Part shown: piece after piece, positions 16,466 through 23,261 of the stretch
Layout: the number at the start of each line of letters is the position of its first letter
Numbering within the stretch: the stretch's first letter is position 1
From: Verrucomicrobiota bacterium
Lineage (GTDB): Bacteria > Verrucomicrobiota > Verrucomicrobiia > Opitutales > Opitutaceae
Direction: 5' to 3'
DNA: 24,001 nucleotides
Assembly (NCBI GenBank): GCA_030916665.1
Contig: JAUPWC010000237.1
Coordinates: forward strand, 1 to 24,001
The notes under the pieces: generated by a model
Databases searched by the model: none
What the model was told of the DNA's origin: nothing
The model's input: the letters and a program-made list of their open reading frames with translations, nothing else
Made by a program: the position numbers and the translations under genes

Positions 16466-18604
16466 ATGCAACTCCCGACACGAATCCCTGCCCTGAGCAA
16501 AGTCGCAGGGCTCCTCCTCACGCTCGCCAGCACGGCCTTCACGACCGCGCCGGCCCAGACCACCCGCCCCGCCGTCGATGGCGCGCCGGTGAAACTCGAA
16601 CCGGTGCGCGTCACCGCCGACCTCTGGGAATCGCCGCTCGCGCGCATTCCGGCAAGCGTCACGGTCTATGACGAACCGGCGCTGCGCTCCGGCGCGGTCC
16701 GGCATTTCGGAGACCTCGTGGACCAGATTCCCAACCTCACGTGGACCGGCGGCTCGTCGCGTCCGCGCTACCTGCAGATCCGCGGCATTGGCGAGAACTC
16801 GCAGTTCGAGGGCGAAACACCGGATTCGGCGGTGCGCTTTCTCGTGGACGATCTCGATTTCACCGGTCTCGGCACGATCGGCTCAACCTTCGACGTGAGC
16901 CAGGCCGAGGTGCTGCGCGGCCCGCAGGCCGGGGCCTTCGGCGCCAACGCGGCCGGCGGTGTCGTCCGCCTCGTGACCAACGCGCCGACGCCCTACTGGA
17001 CCGGCCGCGCCGAGGCCACAGTCGGTGACGACTCGCTCCGCACCGGCAGCGTTGCCGTGGGCGGCCCGCTTGCGACGGCCCGACCCGAGCAGCTGATGTT
17101 TCGCCTGGCCCTGCAGCAGAGCGAGAGCGACGGCTTCCGCCGCAACCTTTCGCTCAACCGCGACACCAATGCCCGCGACGAGCAGACCGCGCGCCTGCGG
17201 TTCACTTGGAATCCGAACGAACTCTGGCGCTGGGACGCCACGCTGCTCGCCGCCGACTTCGACAACGGCTACGACGAGTTCGCCCTCGACAACAACGGGC
17301 GCAACACGTTCAGCGACCAGCCGGGCCAGGATGCGCAGAAGTCGGCGGCCGCGAGCCTGCGCGGCACCTTCTCCGGCTGGGAGGGCGTGCGGGTCACCTC
17401 GGTCACCGGCGTAGCGCGCACGCGTTCGCGCTACAGCTACGACGACGACTGGACCGACGCCTCCTACATGGGCTTCAGCGATCTCGCCCGCCTGCGCTGG
17501 GTGGTCAACCAGGAGCTGCGGCTCGATTCCGCGCCCGGCGCCGCGCGCCGCTGGACGCTCGGGGCGTTTTATTCCGACACCGAGGAATTTTCGCGCTACA
17601 CCAACACCGATCCCTGGAACGTCCGCGGCCTGCGCACGCATTACCGGGCGGAAAACACCGCGCTGTTCGGTCAGATCGCCCATGATCTCGGTGAGGGCTC
17701 GCGCCTGATCGCCGGTTTGCGCGCCGAGCAGATCGACATGCACGGCGCCGGCACGAAGACCCGCTACCGCGCGAGCAGCAACAGCCATGACCCGGTGGTG
17801 AACACGAGTCCCTCCTTCGACGACACGCTCTGGGGCGGCCGCGTGGTGATCGAGCACGACCTGAGCGCGAACGAGCTGGCCTTCGTGTCCGTCACCCGCG
17901 GCTACAAGGCCGGCGGCATCAACGTGGACGCGCGCATCGACGTGACGAACGACCCGCTCACCTACGGCACGGAGACGCTCTGGAACTGGGAGGCCGGCCT
18001 GCGCGGCCACTGGCTCGACGCCAAGCTCACGGGCGAAGTGACGGGCTTCCTGATTCAGCGCGAGGACACGCAGGTGCGCGACTCGGCCGGCTTCGGCGGC
18101 AACTACCGTTTCTTCACCGACAACGGCGGCGACTCGCACGTCTACGGTCTCGAGGCCTCCGGTGCCTACGCGCTCACGCCGGCCTGGTCCGTGCGCGCGT
18201 CGCTCGCGCTGATGCGCTCCGAACTGGAGCCGTTCACGCTCGGCAACGGCAACACCGGCGGCGGTCGCGTGCTGGCCAACACGCCGCGCTACGGCTACAC
18301 GCTCGGCGTGCGTTACGATGCCGGTGCCGGCGTCTTCGGCGGCGCCGAGGTGGTCGCCCGGGCGCAGCAGTTTGATTCCAACAACCAGAACGAGGCGCGC
18401 CGCGCCTTCCGCGTGGTCAACGCCACGCTCGGCTACGCCTGGGAGCGCTGGAGCGTCACGCTCTGGGGCAAAAACCTGTGGGACGAGGAATACGACCGCC
18501 GCGTCTATTTCTTCGGCAACGCGGACCCGGATTACATCGAGACGCGCTATGAGAACCGCGCGGACCCGCGTCAGGTGGGCGTGAGCGCCGCCTACCGTTT
18601 CTGA
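16466..18604 (+). CDS. TPP-riboswitch-controlled TonB-dependent receptor (predicted thiamin receptor)
   Basis: A 712-residue outer-membrane TonB-dependent receptor. The start is the ATG at 16466, which gives a signal peptide (hydrophobic 12-28, cleavage after APA near residue 30); longer in-frame starts would run through the riboswitch. A TonB-box-like EPVRVTA (45-51) follows. The plug domain includes ASVTVYDEPALRSGAV, LQIRGIGENSQFEGE, VEVLRGPQ-type residues (AEVLRGPQAGAFGANAAGG) and VVRLVTNAP. The barrel ends in VSAAYRF with terminal Phe. Control by a TPP riboswitch is the main clue to function: such receptors are predicted to import thiamin or a precursor using TonB energy. No other thiamin genes lie in the window. 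The gene converges with a lipoprotein gene at 18635, with a hairpin between. Confidence 0.92.
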   Translation: MQLPTRIPALSKVAGLLLTLASTAFTTAPAQTTRPAVDGAPVKLEPVRVTADLWESPLARIPASVTVYDEPALRSGAVRHFGDLVDQIPNLTWTGGSSRPRYLQIRGIGENSQFEGETPDSAVRFLVDDLDFTGLGTIGSTFDVSQAEVLRGPQAGAFGANAAGGVVRLVTNAPTPYWTGRAEATVGDDSLRTGSVAVGGPLATARPEQLMFRLALQQSESDGFRRNLSLNRDTNARDEQTARLRFTWNPNELWRWDATLLAADFDNGYDEFALDNNGRNTFSDQPGQDAQKSAAASLRGTFSGWEGVRVTSVTGVARTRSRYSYDDDWTDASYMGFSDLARLRWVVNQELRLDSAPGAARRWTLGAFYSDTEEFSRYTNTDPWNVRGLRTHYRAENTALFGQIAHDLGEGSRLIAGLRAEQIDMHGAGTKTRYRASSNSHDPVVNTSPSFDDTLWGGRVVIEHDLSANELAFVSVTRGYKAGGINVDARIDVTNDPLTYGTETLWNWEAGLRGHWLDAKLTGEVTGFLIQREDTQVRDSAGFGGNYRFFTDNGGDSHVYGLEASGAYALTPAWSVRASLALMRSELEPFTLGNGNTGGGRVLANTPRYGYTLGVRYDAGAGVFGGAEVVARAQQFDSNNQNEARRAFRVVNATLGYAWERWSVTLWGKNLWDEEYDRRVYFFGNADPDYIETRYENRADPRQVGVSAAYRF

Positions 18605-18622
18605 GCCGGCCGTTGTCCGGCC
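18605..18622. terminator. Short hairpin between convergent genes
   Basis: GCCGG (18605-18609) can pair with CCGGC (18617-18621), or alternatively GGCCG (18608-18612) with CGGCC (18618-18622). It lies directly after the receptor stop and 13 bases from the stop of the convergent lipoprotein gene. No T-run follows on either strand, so this is a weak terminator candidate. Confidence 0.35.
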
Positions 18623-18634
18623 CGCGGGTCGCCG

Positions 18635-19261
18635 TCACTGGGCGGCCTGCGCGCCGGGGCGCTGCTGGAGCAGGCTCTTCGCGTGCTGGCTGTCAACGGG
18701 CAGCGTGATTTCGCGCCCCGGATTCTCGCCGATGTAGTCGATGCAGGCCGAGGCCAGCGCATCAAGGTAGGGCGCGAGCTGCTGTTTGGTGTCGGTGATC
18801 TTGGTCTTCACGCTCCAGAGTTCCGTGCCTTCCTTGCCGTCGGCCCCGGGAGGGGCGCGGCCGGTTAGCTCGATGGTCTTGTCGTAAACCACCACGGCTT
18901 TGGAATCCAGCGGCGGGGTGATGCCGCCGAGCATGATGTCGGTGTTGCGCTGCGTGACGATCTTCACGTAGCCGTGCCCCATCTGGTAGCTGGCCTGGAT
19001 GATCATGTCGGGCTTGGCGCTGGCGGGCGCCTCGTAGAGTCCGCGCGCGGCGAGGGCGTCCTTAATGGCCGCGGTCGCGGTCGCATGCAGGGCCGGATCG
19101 ACGCCGCCCGTGGGATCGGCGATATCGATGTGGTAGGCGCTGCCGAGCGGCTTGTTGCGGTCGCTGATGGCGTCGATGGTGACTTCGTGGACCGTGGAGC
19201 AGCCGGCAAACCACAACGCGGCCAGCAAGCAGCCCAGAAAAGGCAGGCGCGAAATTCGCAT
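18635..19261 (-). CDS. Lipoprotein, paralogue of the neighbouring lipoprotein
   Basis: A 208-residue predicted lipoprotein of a family I do not recognise. The start at 19261 (MRISRLPFLGCLLAALWFAGC) gives a compact lipoprotein signal with lipobox FAGC (Cys21); the residue after it is Ser, compatible with outer-membrane sorting under the enterobacterial rule. The mature part shares a layout with the product of 19320-20078: YHIDIADP versus YHIRSQNP, then AVVVYDKTIELTGRAPP versus PVVVYEKFLKLSAREN, then ELWSVKTKI versus EVWSVNVSA, then a terminal LASACIDYIGEN versus LASATADYIGTN. The two are therefore diverged paralogues. It is probably the last gene of a three-gene minus-strand set. A DUF4136-like fold is a guess only. 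Confidence 0.8.
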   Translation of the reverse strand: MRISRLPFLGCLLAALWFAGCSTVHEVTIDAISDRNKPLGSAYHIDIADPTGGVDPALHATATAAIKDALAARGLYEAPASAKPDMIIQASYQMGHGYVKIVTQRNTDIMLGGITPPLDSKAVVVYDKTIELTGRAPPGADGKEGTELWSVKTKITDTKQQLAPYLDALASACIDYIGENPGREITLPVDSQHAKSLLQQRPGAQAAQ

Positions 19262-19319
19262 GGACGGAACAATGGGCGCAGCGGAATTCACGGACAACTG
19301 CAATCCCGCCAACACCGGC

Positions 19320-20078
19320 TCACATGCCCTTCTTGATGAAGGTCACCACCTCGTCGCCCTCGCTGATCTTCACGGGCTTCGACTCCTTGGTGTTCGTGCC
19401 GATGTAATCGGCGGTGGCGGAGGCGAGGATGGGCATGTATTTGCGGAGCTCCTGGCTGTTGTCCTCGGCGGAGACGTTCACGCTCCAGACCTCGGGCGGC
19501 GCGCGGCCCTCGGTGGCTTCACGGTTTTCCCGGGCGGAGAGCTTGAGGAACTTCTCGTAGACCACCACCGGGTGGATTGTCTCTTGAGTGCCCATAAATT
19601 CGATTTTATCCGGGCCGCGCACTGTGCTGACTCGCTCGACATAGAAAATCTGTCCGGTTTCAGGATTGCGAATTGGAACCCGGACCACCGTTTGATAAAC
19701 ATCTCCTTCCTTTTGTTGATAAATCGGCTGGCTGACGGTCTCGAACTTGATGCGCGGGGCATCCATGCCGTAGTCGATGTCGATCACGACATCGGCCTTC
19801 TCGGGGGTGGGGGCCTCATACATGCCCTTGCCGGAGAGGGCCGTGCGCACGTAGTCGGCGACCTCCTTGTAGCGGAGGCTGTCTTCGTCCAGCTTGGGGT
19901 TCTGGCTGCGGATGTGGTAGGACTGCGCCGAGGCGGCGGGTTGGCCGGTTTCAGTCGGGTTGGCGATGGCGTCAACCTGGACGGTGTAGGTCTTGCTGGA
20001 GTCGCAGCCCGTCAGGAGAGCGACAAAGACTCCGGCGACGGCGGCCGCAAGAGTTCGCGATAGGTGGCTTGTCTTCAT
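19320..20078 (-). CDS. Lipoprotein with Asp after the lipid-bearing Cys
   Basis: A 252-residue predicted lipoprotein. The signal peptide MKTSHLSRTLAAAVAGVFVA leads into lipobox LTGC (Cys25). The next residue is Asp26, which in enterobacteria retains lipoproteins in the inner membrane; whether that rule holds in this lineage is unknown. The mature part has a YHIRSQNP segment, a central region with IRNPETGQIFYVERVST, then PVVVYEKFLKLSA, EVWSVNVSAED and a final LASATADYIG. It is paralogous to the 18635-19261 product but about 40 residues longer. No catalytic motif is visible. It sits 58 bases upstream of its paralogue and 38 bases downstream of the glycine-zipper gene, consistent with an operon. 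Confidence 0.8.
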   Translation of the reverse strand: MKTSHLSRTLAAAVAGVFVALLTGCDSSKTYTVQVDAIANPTETGQPAASAQSYHIRSQNPKLDEDSLRYKEVADYVRTALSGKGMYEAPTPEKADVVIDIDYGMDAPRIKFETVSQPIYQQKEGDVYQTVVRVPIRNPETGQIFYVERVSTVRGPDKIEFMGTQETIHPVVVYEKFLKLSARENREATEGRAPPEVWSVNVSAEDNSQELRKYMPILASATADYIGTNTKESKPVKISEGDEVVTFIKKGM

Positions 20079-20116
20079 GCCAGCTGGGGAGAGGGCGTGG
20101 AGGTGATTTGGCGAAA

Positions 20117-20770
20117 TCAGTTCGGCGTGACCGCGTCAGCGGGCGGCGCGCTGGCGGTGGTCGCGGAGGTGCTCTCGACCGGGGCGTTCTTCAGGCGGGC
20201 CAGTTCCTCCTCCAGGCGGACAATCTCGGCCTCGGTGGCGAGGAGCTTTTCGTTGGCCTCGTCGAGGGCCTTTTTCTTGCTCAGGGCGGCGGTGCGTTCC
20301 TCGCGCAGCTTGGCGAGACGGCCGGCGGCGCTGTCCACCTTCTTCTGCGCCTCGTTGAGCTCGAGGTCGGAAATCTGGAAGCCCTGGGCGACGGCCATTT
20401 CCTCCTCAAGCAGCGCCTTGGTCTTGGCCTCCTCGGCGCGCTTGCGGGCCAGCTCTTGCTGGTAGGCGCGTTCTTGGGCGAGGCGGTCCTGCTCCTTGCG
20501 CTCCTTCATTTCCTGGGTGAGGCCGACGATGCCGCCGATGATCGCACCCGCGCCTGCGCCGGCGAGCACACCCTGGCTGGTGTTGCCGCTGGCGCTGCCG
20601 GCGAGGCCGCCAACCACCGCACCGGCGGCGGCACCGGTGCCGGCACCGGTGACAGTCTTCGACGGGGCCACCTGGCAGCCCGCGACACAGATGAGAAGGG
20701 CGGCCATGACGCTGCCGGTTGACGACCGCCGCATGACATTCGAGGCGCGGACACCTTGAGAGTGGTTCAT
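20117..20770 (-). CDS. Glycine-zipper lipoprotein with long coiled coil
   Basis: A 217-residue predicted lipoprotein. The N-terminal signal ends in lipobox VAGC (Cys32). Residues 42-84 form a glycine-zipper segment rich in GxxxG-type spacing (GAGTGAAAGAVVGGLAG and GVLAGAGAGAIIGGIVGL), likely membrane-embedded. Residues 88-195 are charged and heptad-like (KERKEQDRLAQE, then LREERTAALSKKKALDEANE), a probable coiled coil, ending in a Thr/Ala/Pro-rich tail. Glycine-zipper lipoproteins associate with the outer membrane; the coiled coil could span periplasm or bind partners. An internal ATG at 20734 would give a shorter, more typical signal, so the start is uncertain by 12 residues. It is the first gene of the minus-strand lipoprotein set and diverges from the channel gene at 20901. 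Confidence 0.78.
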   Translation of the reverse strand: MNHSQGVRASNVMRRSSTGSVMAALLICVAGCQVAPSKTVTGAGTGAAAGAVVGGLAGSASGNTSQGVLAGAGAGAIIGGIVGLTQEMKERKEQDRLAQERAYQQELARKRAEEAKTKALLEEEMAVAQGFQISDLELNEAQKKVDSAAGRLAKLREERTAALSKKKALDEANEKLLATEAEIVRLEEELARLKNAPVESTSATTASAPPADAVTPN

Positions 20771-20900
20771 AGGTGAGGGAAACGAGAAGCAGCCTAGTTG
20801 TGTTGGCTATTTTATCAAATCTCCTTTTGTTTCGGTCCTGAGTTTCTTGTCTCACCCCGTGATCCAGCCTTGAACCGGCGCAACTGACCGCTTCGCACCC

Positions 20901-21758
20901 ATGGCCATCCTCTCTCGCAACAAGGGCATTCTCTCGCGCGACTTCCTCATCCCCAACATAGGCCTCCTGGCCTCGATCCTCGTGGTCTGGATCTTCTTCG
21001 CGATGGTGGTGAATCCACGCGTCAAAGAGATCGAGATCACCCAGCGCCTGGCCGCCGCCCGCCAGACCGAAGAGGCCAAGGTCGCGCCCCGTTCAATCTA
21101 CATCATCATCAAGGACCCCGAGCAGGCCGTGGAACTCGCCCTCTGGATCTGGGCCACGATCATCCTCACCTACAAGCTGCTCGAGGTTGGCCGCGAGCGT
21201 TCGCTGCTGAAACATGACTTCATCGGCGTGCGCCAAGGCGAGCGTATCATCCCGGAGGACGCGCTCGACCGATACAAACATATGCGGGAGGCCGTCGAGG
21301 CCACCCCGCGCTGGCGCGAGCGGCTCCTGCCGGACTTCCTGCTGGCCGCGTTGCACCGCTTCCAGGCCACCAGCTCGGTGCAGGACGCGGCGAGCGCCGT
21401 CAAAGAACGCGCCGAACTTGTCGCCGACAACCTCGACTCCGAACTCTCCCTCATCCGCTACATCGCCTGGGCCATCCCCGCCGTGGGCTTCATCGGCACG
21501 GTGCGCGGCATCGGCGACGCGCTCACGCACGCCGAGGAGGCGATCAAGGGCGACCTCAGCGGCGTGATCTCGGCGCTCGGCCTCGCCTTCAACTCCACCC
21601 TGGTGGCCCTGATCCTGAGCATGATCCTGATGTATATGCTGCACATGCTGCAGTCGCGCCAGGAGGCGCTGATCCTGGAGCTTCAGAACTACTGCCGCGA
21701 AAAACTCGTGCACATCATGCGCGTGCCGCTGCGCGAGGCGGATTCAACCGGAGCCTGA
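20901..21758 (+). CDS. MotA/TolQ/ExbB family proton-channel subunit
   Basis: A 285-residue inner-membrane protein. Four hydrophobic segments are visible at about 20-37, 77-93, 184-205 and 222-247, one more than the usual three of ExbB/TolQ. The last two carry the family signature: AVGFIGTVRGIGDALTHAEE (194-213), corresponding to the GLLGTVxGI motif, and SGVISALGLAFNSTLVALIL (220-239), corresponding to the segment with the conserved Thr lining the proton path. A charged cytoplasmic domain (about 94-183) lies between, as in this family. Such subunits form pentamers around a dimer of ExbD/TolR/MotB-type helices and turn ion flow into motion. The next two genes follow with almost no gap. The third encodes a plausible partner helix. 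No Shine-Dalgarno sequence is evident. Confidence 0.88.
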   Translation: MAILSRNKGILSRDFLIPNIGLLASILVVWIFFAMVVNPRVKEIEITQRLAAARQTEEAKVAPRSIYIIIKDPEQAVELALWIWATIILTYKLLEVGRERSLLKHDFIGVRQGERIIPEDALDRYKHMREAVEATPRWRERLLPDFLLAALHRFQATSSVQDAASAVKERAELVADNLDSELSLIRYIAWAIPAVGFIGTVRGIGDALTHAEEAIKGDLSGVISALGLAFNSTLVALILSMILMYMLHMLQSRQEALILELQNYCREKLVHIMRVPLREADSTGA

Positions 21759-21761
21759 GCC

Positions 21762-23249
21762 ATGAGCACCCTCGGCATCGAACTGTGCGACGCTGGCTTC
21801 GAAGCGGCGTTTCCCCGCGAGGGACACCCCGGCTACCCCCTGCTCGAGAACGGCGGCCCGTTGGGCTGGCTCGGGCTCGCCTATCAGGACGGCAGCAAGA
21901 CGAGCTTCGGCCCGCCCGCCGAGGAATTCTGGCACGCCCGCCCCAAGCAGGTCACCCACGAGCTGTGGAGCCGCCTCTCCCACGACGCCTCGCCGCTCGG
22001 GCCGGTCGGCAAGCCGCAATCCTACTCGCAGCTCGCCTACTTCTTCCTGCGTGACTATCTCGGCCGGGTGGACTCGGTCGCGGGGACGCCCGCCAAGGCC
22101 GTGTTCGCCGTGCCCGGCGAGTATTTCCTCGATGCGGCCACCGAGGAGGAGCGCATCGGCCTGCTGCTCGGCATGGCCCACGAGCTGAAGCTGCCGCTCG
22201 CCGGCATCGTGGACATGGCCTCTGCCGCCCTGTGCGACCCCCGGCTCGACTACTTCGACCACCACCAGCCGCTGCTGGTGATCGACCTGCATCTGCGGGG
22301 CGCTGAGCTCACGCTGTTCCAGCCGGAAACCGACGGGCGGCTCGTGCGGCGCGACTTCGCCAAGGTCTCGCACGCGGGCTTCAACGACCTGCTGCGCCAC
22401 CTCACCACGACGATGGCCAACCGCTTCCTCCGGCACACGACCTTCGACATCCAGGAGGACGGGCGCATCGGCCAGGCGTTCTACCGGCAGACCAAGGAAT
22501 TTCTGCTCACCGGGGTGATGGGCTACCACTACCAGATCAACACCGGCACGCGCACCTATGAGCTCGTCGCCACGCGCGACCAGCTGGCCTCGGACCTGAT
22601 CGCCTTCAACCAGTCCCTGCTGCAGGGCGCGCAGGCCATCCTCAAGAAGAGCGCCGGCCGCGCGCTGCGCTGCACCGTCGCGCTCACCGCCCGTGCGGAC
22701 CTGCTGCCCGGGCTGGCCGGCGTGCTGCAAGCGGCCGGTTTGTCCCGCGTGATCCACCTGCCGCCCGGTGCCGCCGCCTGCGGCGCGGCGCGGCTGGGTG
22801 CCGGACGCGAGGTTCCCGCGGAAATCGACGACGTGCCGGTTGAGAACGCGGTTCCAGCCGCGCTGCTGCCGCAACAGTCCGCCCAGCGGCTGGTCATCCG
22901 CCTGATCAAGGCCCGCCGCACCGCCCTGGCCCGTCGTCCGACCCATGCCCTGTGCGAGGGCCTCGGACATCCGCTCGACGGTCAGAAGGTCTTTGCCATC
23001 GGCCCCGCCCCGCTCTCGCCCGACCTGACCCTGCCCGAGGAATTCGACGGCGTGGGCCCCGGCGGTCAGGTGCTGCTGGAGCAGAAGGACGGACTGTGGT
23101 GGCTGCCGGCTTCGCAGGTCACGCAGCTCGCCGAGCGCACGCTCGTCGAACCCGGCGACCGGCTCTCCATCCATCACGGCACCCACGAAACCGAGGTGCT
23201 GTTTGCCTACTGCCCCGACGCCGGGGCCGCGCTCCACCGCCACGGCTGA
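21762..23249 (+). CDS. Degenerate actin/Hsp70-fold (ASKHA-like) protein with possible FHA-like C-terminus
   Basis: A 495-residue soluble protein I cannot assign to a named family. Residues 1-345 follow the order of an ASKHA ATPase: LGIELCDAGFEAAF (4-17) in the position of the phosphate-1 loop, KAVFAVPGEYF (112-122), LAGIVDMASAALCDP (146-160), LLVIDLHLRGAELTLF (171-186) in the position of the phosphate-2 loop, and a late GAAACGAARLGAG (336-348). Key residues differ: Asp of the first loop is Glu, and the second loop lacks the DxGGGT pattern, so ATP hydrolysis is doubtful. Residues 408-483 (KVFAIGPAPLSPDLTLP ... LVEPGDRLSIHHGTHETEV) look like an FHA-type beta sandwich, a weak call. It starts three bases after the channel gene stop and is followed by a strong ribosome site for the VWA gene. 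Confidence 0.6.
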   Translation: MSTLGIELCDAGFEAAFPREGHPGYPLLENGGPLGWLGLAYQDGSKTSFGPPAEEFWHARPKQVTHELWSRLSHDASPLGPVGKPQSYSQLAYFFLRDYLGRVDSVAGTPAKAVFAVPGEYFLDAATEEERIGLLLGMAHELKLPLAGIVDMASAALCDPRLDYFDHHQPLLVIDLHLRGAELTLFQPETDGRLVRRDFAKVSHAGFNDLLRHLTTTMANRFLRHTTFDIQEDGRIGQAFYRQTKEFLLTGVMGYHYQINTGTRTYELVATRDQLASDLIAFNQSLLQGAQAILKKSAGRALRCTVALTARADLLPGLAGVLQAAGLSRVIHLPPGAAACGAARLGAGREVPAEIDDVPVENAVPAALLPQQSAQRLVIRLIKARRTALARRPTHALCEGLGHPLDGQKVFAIGPAPLSPDLTLPEEFDGVGPGGQVLLEQKDGLWWLPASQVTQLAERTLVEPGDRLSIHHGTHETEVLFAYCPDAGAALHRHG

Positions 23250-23261
23250 GGAGGGAACGCC

